A stretch of DNA of 62,904 nucleotides from a virus, in the IMG/VR virus record IMGVR_UViG_3300034168_001612, positions 1 through 62,904 of that record. One strand, given 5' to 3'. This document shows, piece after piece, positions 7,952 through 15,771 of the stretch (its first letter is position 1; each line of letters begins with the position of its first letter). The translations under genes were made by a program, and so were the position numbers. The notes below the pieces were generated by a model. That model was not told the DNA's origin, made no database searches, and was given only the letters and a program-made list of their open reading frames with translations.

Positions 7952-8490
7952 ATTCTGTAGTCTTTTTCAATAATATTCAATATTTGATCTCTTACATCAA
8001 AAATTTTGTCGTCTTCATTAAAAAATATGAGCCTGATATCAAGACCTTGAGAGACAGAGTAATTGTTTATATTCTTGAAAAAATTATAAGAATCTAGCAA
8101 TCCGTAGATATCAGGAAGTTCTTTAAATCGTTCAGCAGGAATTGACATATTTTCAGGTATTAGAAAGAAATGAATAGACCCATACTTATGGTTTATATCC
8201 TGTTCCTTTCTCAACAATTCTCGATAACCATCTCCCACAGAAAATATACCTAAGCCTTTTTTAACATCATCCTGAAACAAAGAGAGTATGGAGTTTTCCT
8301 TCAAAATGACAGAATTAGAGTTATCTTCTAATAAGATGTTTTGTAATTTCAGCTTGTTATCATCTGTGCCATTCATTTCATGCAAGTCAAGTTCTTTATT
8401 TTTCAAATACTTACGCATTTCTCTGACCACGGAAGTTTTACCCGCTTTGTCTATCCCGTCTATGTAGATGCATCTTATTTTTCTTGACAT
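7948..8490 (-). CDS. Thymidylate kinase-like P-loop kinase
   Basis: A 180-residue protein opening CIYIDGIDKAGKTSVV, whose P-loop GIDKAGKTS (residues 12-20) preceded by a hydrophobic strand and Asp is the thymidylate kinase signature. These enzymes phosphorylate dTMP to dTDP for phage DNA synthesis. It is shorter than typical bacterial Tmk (about 210 residues) and the lid region is hard to place, so another (deoxy)nucleoside monophosphate kinase is possible. It is transcribed from an early-type promoter on the minus strand, opposite to the surrounding late genes, consistent with a metabolic role. Confidence 0.65.
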   Translation of the reverse strand: MSRKIRCIYIDGIDKAGKTSVVREMRKYLKNKELDLHEMNGTDDNKLKLQNILLEDNSNSVILKENSILSLFQDDVKKGLGIFSVGDGYRELLRKEQDINHKYGSIHFFLIPENMSIPAERFKELPDIYGLLDSYNFFKNINNYSVSQGLDIRLIFFNEDDKIFDVRDQILNIIEKDYRI

Positions 8491-8496
8491 ATAATA

Positions 8497-8506
8497 TATA
8501 ATATCA
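8497..8506 (-). promoter_or_regulatory. Early-type extended -10 promoter for the kinase gene
   Basis: The minus strand reads TGATATTATA immediately upstream of the kinase ATG at 8490, implying a very short leader. It shares one base with the oppositely oriented late-type motif at 8506-8515. Confidence 0.5.
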
Positions 8507-8515
8507 TAATCTTTA
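8506..8515 (+). promoter_or_regulatory. Late-type promoter motif ATAATCTTTA
   Basis: Exact ATAATCTTTA, followed by TAGGAG and the ATG at 8532. It is back-to-back with the early-type promoter for the minus-strand kinase gene. Confidence 0.6.
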
Positions 8516-8531
8516 AACTATAGGAGCACTC

Positions 8532-8921
8532 ATGAAAATATCGGTTAAGTTCTTGAAAAATGTAGCAAATGTAAACACTTTTCAATACGCATCTCAATGG
8601 AATATTTCCGAAGGATCGTCGCAAGTTTTGTACTTTCAATTCGTTGACAAACTTAAAGACGATCTGAGATATAAGAGCCAAGCAACCGTTATTGATGAGG
8701 TATCGGTAACGTTCTTAAACATTGATGAAGCTTCAGAAATTATCAAAATAGCCACACAGGCTTTCCCTGACGATAAATCGATATGGACTATCACTTTAGA
8801 AAGTGACGAAGTCCCAAATCCGGGTGCTGCAAAATTTTCAATAACCGAAGACGGACAAGAGCGCAGGTTCAGAGTAGAACAAGCTATTTCTGTCGATCTT
8901 CTTGACGCTGGGAGCTGCTAA
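8532..8921 (+). CDS. Virion-region protein of unknown function
   Basis: A 129-residue protein with TAGGAG before the ATG and a late-type promoter upstream. It is strand-rich and acidic (VIDEVSVTFLNIDEASEIIK, IWTITLESDEVPNPG) and ends in a Cys. Its stop overlaps the start of the next gene (TAATG), so the two are translationally coupled. I recognise no family; position before connector-type genes suggests a head or neck component. Confidence 0.6.
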   Translation: MKISVKFLKNVANVNTFQYASQWNISEGSSQVLYFQFVDKLKDDLRYKSQATVIDEVSVTFLNIDEASEIIKIATQAFPDDKSIWTITLESDEVPNPGAAKFSITEDGQERRFRVEQAISVDLLDAGSC

Positions 8922-9751
8922 TGGCTTTATTATCTGATCAAGACTACCCCAAAGATTACGGCACAAAAGGTTATCCTGTAGGAGCTGTAGACAGTAGTGA
9001 GCTATTAAAAAGAATAGAACCTATTTTAACACCCGAAAAATTAGTTAACCGATACCTAAAAGGAATCAACCTATCTCAATATTCTAACGATGATTTAAAA
9101 GATATACTTACAATTGCTGCCGATAAAGCTGAGCTTTTGATAGCCACAACTATTACTCCTGTAAAACGAAAAGAAAAACATCCTTTTGATCAAAATCTGT
9201 ATAGAAGCTTTATTCACATAATGGCGAATTTTGGCCCAATTCTTCAGATTAATAAATTTTGTATCAGAAGCTCGAACGATAAGAGTATTTTTGAAATACC
9301 AGCTGACTGGATTGACGCAGCTAGGTTTTATCAAAAACAAATAAATGTTATTCCCTTGACGGTTGTGGGAGCTACAGGCATTAGCCAAGGCCAGCCTACT
9401 GGGGCTGCTGGCTTAGCTTTTATCGCAGCAATGAATGGAGGAATTAGTTGGGTTCCTTCCTATTGGGAAATAGAGTACACGACAGGAGTGTGTACAAAAG
9501 AAGGACAAGTACCCTCTATCATAAATGAATTGATTGGATGTATTGCGGCCATCAATATTTTAGGTAACTTAGGAGCACAAAACAAAAATACTTCCATAAG
9601 TATAAGTCATGATGGTATTTCTCAATCTAGCTCTAATCCGGGTCCAAATCTGTACCAAACAAGAATTGCCGAGCTAAGCAATGAAAGAGAGATGATGGTA
9701 AAGAAAATTAAGGCTGTATTTTACAATAAACGCTTTGTTACAAATATTTAA
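8921..9751 (+). CDS. Putative head-tail connector/neck protein
   Basis: This 276-residue protein begins one base before the end of the previous gene. A helical N-terminal half (ELLKRIEPILTPEKLVNRYL) is followed by strand segments and a Gly-rich central stretch (VGATGISQGQPTGAAGLAF). The phrase WEIEYTTGVCTKEGQVP near residue 185, then a helical segment on inter-subunit-type sequence IINELIGCIAAINILG, recalls phage adaptor and connector proteins that contain a similar YTTG step before a helix. That resemblance is from memory and modest. Its neighbours are late structural genes. Confidence 0.45.
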   Translation: MALLSDQDYPKDYGTKGYPVGAVDSSELLKRIEPILTPEKLVNRYLKGINLSQYSNDDLKDILTIAADKAELLIATTITPVKRKEKHPFDQNLYRSFIHIMANFGPILQINKFCIRSSNDKSIFEIPADWIDAARFYQKQINVIPLTVVGATGISQGQPTGAAGLAFIAAMNGGISWVPSYWEIEYTTGVCTKEGQVPSIINELIGCIAAINILGNLGAQNKNTSISISHDGISQSSSNPGPNLYQTRIAELSNEREMMVKKIKAVFYNKRFVTNI

Positions 9752-9761
9752 TGATATTATA
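9752..9761 (+). promoter_or_regulatory. Early-type extended -10 motif TGATATTATA
   Basis: TGATATTATA ends 5 bases before the ATG at 9767, so a transcript starting at the usual distance would be leaderless. It spans the stop codon of the preceding gene. Confidence 0.4.
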
Positions 9762-9766
9762 ATTTT

Positions 9767-11203
9767 ATGTATAAACAAATTATACAAGAGATTAAAAAAA
9801 ACGAAAACCAACCGATTCAATCGGTACAGTCTGATGTTGTCAAAATTAATCCCGAAGATGGCAAAAAGGTAGCTCAAGCCTACCATAACATGGAACATAA
9901 TCCAGATCATCCCGAAGTAAAGCAAGCTTACGGTGCCTTGATTGATGAAACTAAACAGCAATTCAATGACTTAGTAGGTAAAGGATTGAAAATCTCCAGA
10001 ATTGAGTCTGGAATGGAAAATCCTTATAAAAATTCTAAAGAATTACATGCCGATGTTAAAAACAATGGCCACCTCTGGTATTTTCCTACAGAATCTGGTT
10101 TTGGGGGAGAGGAAAAAACTACGAATCACCCCATGTTACAGCCTGCCGGAATAACTCACGAAAATAAAGAACTTTTAGCTAACGATATATTCAGAATTGT
10201 TCATGATATAAACGGACACCATACGGGAGGTGAGTCAGGATTTGGCCCTACAGGGGAGCACAAGGCTTATTTAACTCACAAGCAAATGTATTCGCCACTT
10301 GCGGGGAAAGCATTAGCCTCGGAAACCTTAGGACAAAATTCATGGGTAAATTTCGGACCTCATGGAGATCATAATAAAAAAAACCCTTCTCAAACTATTT
10401 ATGCCGAACAAAAAGCAGGATTATTACCTGATGAAATAATCAATGGGAATTGGCATATATCAAAAAATATTGAAAAATCTGAAAAATCTTATTCTGAAGA
10501 AGAATTACTTCATTTTTTTAAGGAATACACCATGAAAAAATCTCTCGAATATACAGAAAAATATCCAGAAATACCCGAAAAAGAATTATATAAAAATTTT
10601 AATAAACTCCTGAGAAACGGCATAGCACTGATAGGTCTTGCACATGCCCACAGATATATGGACACCCCTCCGGAACAAATAAAGAATAAACTAATACCAG
10701 AAACGAGCATTTCTCAAGAAGCGGGGACTGGTAAGCAAAAAAAGATAAATAGTTTTTTAAAAACGACCTCTATGATAGAAAGCTCGGGCGGGAAAAATTT
10801 AGACCACCCTAAAGTTGCCCATGGACTACATGCAGGAGACAGAGCTGTTGGACAATGGGCACTAATGCCTAAGACAGTCAAGGAAATAGCAGGAAGGATG
10901 GCTGATGATTCTGAGATAGCTCCTTATGCTCAAATGAACAGTAAAAAAATATCACAAAAATTATCACAAAATCCTCATCATGAAAAACAGATGGCATCAT
11001 TTCTAGCCAATAAGCTTTACGATAAATTTGGAGGAGATGAAAATAAGATGGCATATGCTTGGAATCAAGGGCACAATATAGAGCCTAAGTCTTTTGATAG
11101 TGACCGAAAGGATTATTTAAATCACGATTATGTAAAAAAATATAATAAATATAAAAATCAAGATTCCTCATCCAGATCTATTGCTGGCTCTCAGAATGAG
11201 TGA
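9767..11203 (+). CDS. Two-domain polyvalent virion protein with transglycosylase-like C-terminus
   Basis: In this 478-residue protein, residues about 30-225 form a domain I have seen in large phage polyvalent proteins but cannot name. It contains IVHDINGHHTGG, a possible metal site, and the phrase SETLGQNSWVNFGPHG. A linker at 233-245 carries IEKSEKSYSEE, a candidate maturation cleavage site. Residues about 325-440 look like a lysozyme/SLT fold: catalytic-type Glu338 in SMIESSGGKN, then AVGQWALMPKTVKEIAG and MAYAWNQGHN. Such domains cut peptidoglycan during DNA entry when carried in virions. Whether the N-terminal domain is enzymatic is unknown. No ribosome site precedes the start. Confidence 0.65.
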   Translation: MYKQIIQEIKKNENQPIQSVQSDVVKINPEDGKKVAQAYHNMEHNPDHPEVKQAYGALIDETKQQFNDLVGKGLKISRIESGMENPYKNSKELHADVKNNGHLWYFPTESGFGGEEKTTNHPMLQPAGITHENKELLANDIFRIVHDINGHHTGGESGFGPTGEHKAYLTHKQMYSPLAGKALASETLGQNSWVNFGPHGDHNKKNPSQTIYAEQKAGLLPDEIINGNWHISKNIEKSEKSYSEEELLHFFKEYTMKKSLEYTEKYPEIPEKELYKNFNKLLRNGIALIGLAHAHRYMDTPPEQIKNKLIPETSISQEAGTGKQKKINSFLKTTSMIESSGGKNLDHPKVAHGLHAGDRAVGQWALMPKTVKEIAGRMADDSEIAPYAQMNSKKISQKLSQNPHHEKQMASFLANKLYDKFGGDENKMAYAWNQGHNIEPKSFDSDRKDYLNHDYVKKYNKYKNQDSSSRSIAGSQNE

Positions 11204-11211
11204 TATGTTGT

Positions 11212-11478
11212 ATGAATATGAAAAAAACTACAAATGAAAAACTTGTTGGTAAAGTAAAAAAAAGAAGCTGGGACGATCTGGCGGGTGATATAATTTCATT
11301 AGAAAATTGCATCAGAAAGGAAAAAAATTCTAAATCATTGATTTTACTCAAAAATAAGTTAAAAATATGGGAAAAGGAGAAATCTGATCGTATTTTTAAC
11401 ACTTTTGATATGAAAACTTTTTTAAACAAAAATAATGAAGAATTTGAAATAGAATATTCTACAAAAACAACCACTTAA
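11212..11478 (+). CDS. Small charged helical protein, unknown function
   Basis: An 88-residue Lys/Glu/Asn-rich helical protein (KKRSWDDLAGDIISLENCIR). The frame also opens at a GTG at 11200 overlapping the previous stop; I prefer the ATG at 11212. No family recognised. It follows the transglycosylase-type gene directly and is probably co-transcribed with it. Confidence 0.5.
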   Translation: MNMKKTTNEKLVGKVKKRSWDDLAGDIISLENCIRKEKNSKSLILLKNKLKIWEKEKSDRIFNTFDMKTFLNKNNEEFEIEYSTKTTT

Positions 11479-11496
11479 CTGTTTGAAATATCTGAA

Positions 11497-11506
11497 ATAA
11501 TCTTTA
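11497..11506 (+). promoter_or_regulatory. Late-type promoter motif ATAATCTTTA
   Basis: Exact ATAATCTTTA, 31 bases before the ATG at 11538, followed by AAAGAGG as ribosome site. Confidence 0.55.
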
Positions 11507-11537
11507 TATTATACATTATCTTGTATAAAGAGGACGC

Positions 11538-12074
11538 ATGGACATCAAAGAAGACGAAATCAAAGAAGTAAATAAATTAGGCAACCTTAATGGTGATGAA
11601 GTTAAGCTCATTACCCTGAAGGGAGGTCTTCATATTGGGATCGGCAAAAAAACTGAAAATAGCAACAAAAGCGCAATTTTAGCCATTGGATCTCATCCAG
11701 CTCTGGTCTCTTATCAAATTTCTAAGAAGTTTGAACAAAAATTTGAAGAAACTCTAAATAAAAGCGAAGGGAAGGCATCTCCCGAGGTTACTAATTATTC
11801 TAAAAATCTCTCCTCAATGAATAAGAATATTATGGGGTTAGATATCTATGCTATAAAAACTGGTGAAAATGTAGACTTCAAAATTACAAAACATAATTTT
11901 GAGATTTTTTCAATACAGGCAATTGATGATGGACAAACTCTTTCATTGAATAAAACATCTAAAAATGAAGAAAGACTATCCAAACTAGACAAGGCTGAGC
12001 TGAGTAAAAATTTGGAAAAAGCTATAAGACAATTTGCTAAAAACAGTAAATTAAAGATTAAGAAAAAATTCTAA
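11538..12074 (+). CDS. Virion-region protein of unknown function
   Basis: A 178-residue protein with an ordered N-terminal half (VKLITLKGGLHIGIGKK) and a basic C-terminal tail. It carries one hydrophobic-x-K-S-E site (TLNKSEGKAS, about residue 77). Late-type control and AAAGAGG before the start fit a structural or internal head protein. It overlaps no neighbour and is 1 base from the next gene. I recognise no family. Confidence 0.6.
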   Translation: MDIKEDEIKEVNKLGNLNGDEVKLITLKGGLHIGIGKKTENSNKSAILAIGSHPALVSYQISKKFEQKFEETLNKSEGKASPEVTNYSKNLSSMNKNIMGLDIYAIKTGENVDFKITKHNFEIFSIQAIDDGQTLSLNKTSKNEERLSKLDKAELSKNLEKAIRQFAKNSKLKIKKKF

Positions 12075-12075
12075 T

Positions 12076-12948
12076 ATGGATAAACTTAAGATCCCATCTC
12101 CTCCAAACCCTGATATTGGAATCAATCTAGATTCTCAGGATGAGTTTATCAAAAATAGAGGAGTGAATCTTGAGCATTACGCTGCCCTCCCCTCTCCGAT
12201 TGGATTAAAAGATAGAGGGGATTATAGAAGAACCGATCAATACGATTCTGTTACTTCAAACGGAATGCTTTATAAAAAAGTCGGATGTTTTACAGGGGTT
12301 ATTGTTTCAAATTCCAAAAGAAAAACCCCGGGTGAGGGTGGGATAATAGATCACTCTACTGCAAGACTTTTATTGCCTCGATTTTACAATGATAACAAAG
12401 AAATACACTTAGCCCCAGGTGACAGGGTTTTTATTAAAGATGTAGATGTTCTTGTATCAAATTATCAAAGAATGCAGTATGATCCGGGAAATTTTGATAG
12501 AGCGCAATTCCCTATTAAGTGTGTTGAATATTTAATAGATAGCAGAGGAATAGAATACAAAGAAGGGGTCCAGTTTAAAATCCAGGACGGGTATATCGAA
12601 TGGATTGATGGTAAGGATAATCCCGGAATAGACCAAGATACCGGCAAAGGAAGAGTCTATTCAGTAAGGTATAAATACAACGCCCATTGGTACATAACAG
12701 AAATACCAAATGAAGTAAGAGTGGCTCAGACATTCGGTCCAGATGGAGAAAGAGTTGCGGAAAGAATGCAATATTCGGCCATCATTCAAAGAGAATATGT
12801 TTACTATAATCAAAATAATGATATTAATAAGGACCATGGAAAAGAAAAATTGGTTAGAAATATAGAAGAGCCAAAAGACCTAATTGATACCATTTACGAA
12901 TATGAAATAAAAGTCGATATGAATGATATAGGAGAACAAGATGAGTAA
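12076..12948 (+). CDS. Virion structural protein, unassigned
   Basis: A 290-residue strand-rich protein with many Tyr, Gly and Asp (IDHSTARLLLPRFYNDNKEI, HLAPGDRVFIKDVDVLVSNY). It lies in the late gene cluster and its end overlaps the next gene by 8 bases. The fold reads as a beta-rich virion component such as a neck or baseplate-proximal protein; I cannot assign a family. Confidence 0.55.
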   Translation: MDKLKIPSPPNPDIGINLDSQDEFIKNRGVNLEHYAALPSPIGLKDRGDYRRTDQYDSVTSNGMLYKKVGCFTGVIVSNSKRKTPGEGGIIDHSTARLLLPRFYNDNKEIHLAPGDRVFIKDVDVLVSNYQRMQYDPGNFDRAQFPIKCVEYLIDSRGIEYKEGVQFKIQDGYIEWIDGKDNPGIDQDTGKGRVYSVRYKYNAHWYITEIPNEVRVAQTFGPDGERVAERMQYSAIIQREYVYYNQNNDINKDHGKEKLVRNIEEPKDLIDTIYEYEIKVDMNDIGEQDE

Positions 12949-13333
12949 GTTTTTTAGAAGAAAAATAGACGGAAGATATGCGGAAGATTCTCAAACTATT
13001 GATAATATTGAACACAATAGCGAAGCTGGTGCTCAAAAAAACATGGAAGTAGGTCCTGGATTAAAATTCATTGGAGATGCAACTTCCGAATTAAGAATAG
13101 CCCCGGGCGATCAGCTTTTTTTCTTTAAGACCACTAGCGGTCTTGGATGGGTTGAAATGTCGGAAAGTGGTAGTATAGGAGTTGTGGGATCTGCTCCAGC
13201 TGATAATACTTTCCCAATTGAAGGTCAAGTTTTCACTAGGTACTCGGCGGCAAATTATAAATATGTCAAAGCAAGTGCTGGTGTTTATCTCTATATTTTG
13301 AGGGATGACAATCAGCTAAGAATTAACCCTTAA
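12941..13333 (+). CDS. Small beta-rich virion-type protein, unknown
   Basis: A 130-residue protein overlapping the previous gene by 8 bases. After a basic N-terminus it is Gly/Ser-rich and strand-like (LKFIGDATSELRIAPGDQLF, YKYVKASAGVYLYILRDD). Size, composition and place suit a capsid decoration or baseplate-type small protein, but this is inference only. Confidence 0.5.
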   Translation: MSKFFRRKIDGRYAEDSQTIDNIEHNSEAGAQKNMEVGPGLKFIGDATSELRIAPGDQLFFFKTTSGLGWVEMSESGSIGVVGSAPADNTFPIEGQVFTRYSAANYKYVKASAGVYLYILRDDNQLRINP

Positions 13334-13346
13334 AAGGCAGTAATTA

Positions 13347-13634
13347 ATGAGTTCTTCTAAAAAATTAGAGAATTTTTTAAAAAAATCCCAAGGCGACCAG
13401 AGACAAGAGGCTGAGATAAAAAAAGCCGAGCTGATTAGTTGCCCAGACTGCGGTTTTAGTTTATATGAAGGTGGAAAAAGTTTGACGCTATGTATTTGTT
13501 ATGGAGAAGATTGGGATAAGAATATTAAAATTCAAAAGTCCGAAAAGGCCATAAAAATGCAGTTTCCTAAGAATATAGATCCAGAAAATATTGAAATGTT
13601 ATTGAATACATTAAAAAATTTGAATAAGGAATAG
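13347..13634 (+). CDS. Zinc-ribbon small protein, probable internal head protein
   Basis: A 95-residue Lys-rich protein with a compact four-cysteine knuckle: CPDCG at residues 32-36 and CIC about 17 residues later, spacing that fits zinc binding. It contains IQKSEKAIKMQ, a hydrophobic-x-K-S-E site, after the Cys cluster, and ends in an amphipathic helix. The next gene starts 2 bases later. Function unknown. Confidence 0.55.
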   Translation: MSSSKKLENFLKKSQGDQRQEAEIKKAELISCPDCGFSLYEGGKSLTLCICYGEDWDKNIKIQKSEKAIKMQFPKNIDPENIEMLLNTLKNLNKE

Positions 13635-13636
13635 AT

Positions 13637-15520
13637 ATGAAAGAGCAAATGACCTACGTAGCAATCGATGCTGATGATGTAGGAGAAAGCATTGGAGGAG
13701 CTGTAATATCCGACGATGCAGATAAGCTATCATCAATTTCCGGCAAGATAAACGCTGGAGTACAAATTTTTTCAAAATGGGCTGAATATAACGGTGGATC
13801 TGTAATTAGTAGCGGAAGTGATGAGGCTATTTTTCAGGTTCCTTCAACCAGTATTAAAGAACTAGAAGATTTGAAAAACAAATACCAGAAGCATACAGGA
13901 TTTTCCGTATCAATTGGGATTGGTGAAAAAATATCTGATGCAGCTAAAGCTTTAATCTACGCCAAGGTGAACGGTAAAAATCAAATTGTTGATTATTCGC
14001 CTGAAATAGAAGAAGTGATGAAACAATCCATCACAGGAAACTTAGACAGAGAGCAATCTGATCAAAAATTAGAAGGCGGAGTAGGTGATGAGACTGAATC
14101 ATCAGAAGTTAAATCTGACCAGCTCAAGCAAGGTCGCACAGTAGAAAAAGAACACACCGACGATGAAGCGGAGGCTGAAGAGATCGCTTTAGATCATCTC
14201 ACAGAAGATCCTGAATACTATTCAAAACTTCAGGAAATGGAAAGTAGTAAGCCTAAAACCAGAAGGCCGAAATTTGAGGAAAAAGATGAAAGTGAAGATG
14301 AAAGTGAAGATGAAAGTGAAGAGGAAGATGAAGAGGAAGATGAAGATGAAGATACCGAAGATTTAGATCTTATACAAGATCAGGATTCGGAAGAAGAGAG
14401 TGAAAATTCATTTTTAAATCAAGAAGACTTAGATCTCGATGGCCGTCCTGACAAACAAGAAGAGCACGGGGAAATAAATCCTGAAGAAGACGATATAGAT
14501 AAAGATGGAGATACAGAGCACGAAGAGGCGATGGCTTCGGAGGCTGGTGAAAAAGATAAATATAGCGATGAAGGTGATTTTTCAGATGAATATCTGGATG
14601 AAGAAGCTGAACAAGATAAGACTGAACCAGAAGGCGAAGAAGAAATACCAGAAGGCGAAGAAGAAATGCCAGAAGGCGAAGAATTAGAAGAAGATGCGGA
14701 ATCCGAGGATGAGGGCGGTCTAACTGATTCTATAGCTTCGGAAATGTCTGACGAAGATATGTCTGAAGAAGAAATACCTGACGAAGAAATGTCTGACGAA
14801 GATATGGCGGATGAAGGGGATATGACTGATGAAGATTTAAAACAAGCCATTTTTGATAGCTTGCAAATATTCAAAGAAAATAAGGATATTCTATCCTCTC
14901 TTGCCTCTCAGAGTCCTGATCTATACAATGCTCTTGTTGTTTCTTTGCAATCTATGATAGAAATGGCAAAAGAGCTTGGATACGGAGGATACGGAGATAG
15001 CTCAAAGCAAGAGACTGATCCTAAAAAAATGAAAACCGAAGATGAAGAATCAAGCGATCAGGATGAAGACATGAATCCTGAAGACTATGAAGTCTCGGAC
15101 GATGAAGGAGATATCGAAAAAAGTGAGAATTTTCATAATTTAATAAACAAAATTAATAATACAAAAAATCTTCTAGAAATGAAAAAGAAAGAAGATAAAA
15201 AACAAATGTTTTTAAGGCTTAGAGAGAAGTTAAAGAAGATAAAAAACAAAGCCCCCGATTCTGGCAAAAAACCGTTCGAGGATAAAAAAAAGAAGCCACC
15301 AAAACCTAAGAAAGTTGAGGCAGCGTCATTTTGCTCGTCTTCTAATCAAAAAATGAAAACAGCAGGTCATGATTGTCGAGCTAATGAAGACAAAGACTCT
15401 CCCATGTGTGCTGCAAGAAAAAAAATGAATTGCAGAGGAAAAAATGCCGAAAAGGGTGCTGTTGTTCAGAAATCTGAAAAATTAAAAAACTTTCTGGAAA
15501 ATAAAAGAAAAAAGAATTAG
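13637..15520 (+). CDS. Acidic head-region protein with N-terminal GGDEF/mCpol-like domain
   Basis: The 627-residue zero-frame product has three parts. Residues 5-122 read as a nucleotide-cyclase palm domain related to GGDEF and minimal CRISPR polymerase (mCpol) proteins: AIDADDVGESI (metal-type Asp11, Asp13, Asp14), SSGSDEAIF at 59-66 replacing GGDEF/GGDD, SIGIG at 92-96, and AKVNGKNQIVDY at 109-120. Residues about 170-420 are Asp/Glu-rich with short repeats and two DxDxDG-type calcium-like loops. The C-terminal quarter is basic, with a Cys module (CSSSNQKMK to KKMNC). Hydrophobic-x-K-S-E sites occur near residues 494 and 611. Whether it synthesises a nucleotide signal is unknown: the first Gly of GGDE is Ser. 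A -1 frameshift probably extends it. Confidence 0.65.
   Translation: MKEQMTYVAIDADDVGESIGGAVISDDADKLSSISGKINAGVQIFSKWAEYNGGSVISSGSDEAIFQVPSTSIKELEDLKNKYQKHTGFSVSIGIGEKISDAAKALIYAKVNGKNQIVDYSPEIEEVMKQSITGNLDREQSDQKLEGGVGDETESSEVKSDQLKQGRTVEKEHTDDEAEAEEIALDHLTEDPEYYSKLQEMESSKPKTRRPKFEEKDESEDESEDESEEEDEEEDEDEDTEDLDLIQDQDSEEESENSFLNQEDLDLDGRPDKQEEHGEINPEEDDIDKDGDTEHEEAMASEAGEKDKYSDEGDFSDEYLDEEAEQDKTEPEGEEEIPEGEEEMPEGEELEEDAESEDEGGLTDSIASEMSDEDMSEEEIPDEEMSDEDMADEGDMTDEDLKQAIFDSLQIFKENKDILSSLASQSPDLYNALVVSLQSMIEMAKELGYGGYGDSSKQETDPKKMKTEDEESSDQDEDMNPEDYEVSDDEGDIEKSENFHNLINKINNTKNLLEMKKKEDKKQMFLRLREKLKKIKNKAPDSGKKPFEDKKKKPPKPKKVEAASFCSSSNQKMKTAGHDCRANEDKDSPMCAARKKMNCRGKNAEKGAVVQKSEKLKNFLENKRKKN
15508..15514 (+). 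promoter_or_regulatory. Probable -1 ribosomal frameshift site (A AAA AAG)
   Basis: The slippery heptamer A AAA AAG is in the correct phase two codons before the TAG at 15518. Six bases downstream begin potential stems GGTCG (15521-15525) with CGACC (15551-15555), and GTGGT (15539-15543) with ACCAC (15562-15566), which interleave like an H-type pseudoknot. Stems are short, so the structure is tentative. Confidence 0.5.
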
Positions 15521-15771
15521 GGTCGCTAGATAAGACGAGTGGTGGACTACCGACCAAACAGACCACAAAGCATATTCCTAAACCCCATCACGAAGAAGGG
15601 ACTGTTAAGGGGTATAAGATAAAAGATACCGATCCGGCCACGGGCAAGGCTAAATGGATCGACGCATCCAGAGGACTAGCCTTGGATGACAATGGTGATC
15701 CCGTGTCTCCTCCTGGTCGCAGTCCTGTTAGAGGTACTAAAAATAAGCTTCCTCCTCCAGGACTTGTATGA
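15514..15771 (+). CDS. Probable -1 frameshift extension of the acidic protein (85 aa)
   Basis: Shifting -1 at the heptamer enters an open frame of 85 codons (ELGSLDKTSGGLPTKQTTKH onward) ending in TGA at 15769-15771, which overlaps the next ATG as ATGA. The frame has no ATG or GTG of its own near its beginning and would otherwise leave about 250 unexplained bases in a genome with almost no gaps. The peptide contains YKIKDTDPATGKAKWIDASR, resembling short modules found in other large-phage head proteins. The fused product would be about 711 residues. A sequencing indel is the alternative. Confidence 0.6.
   Translation, partial: ELGSLDKTSGGLPTKQTTKHIPKPHHEEGTVKGYKIKDTDPATGKAKWIDASRGLALDDNGDPVSPPGRSPVRGTKNKLPPPGLV

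Noticed and set aside
14419-14874. Antisense open frame of 151 codons
   Set aside because: Ser-rich mirror of the Asp/Glu-rich stretch of the acidic protein; no ribosome site and no similarity.
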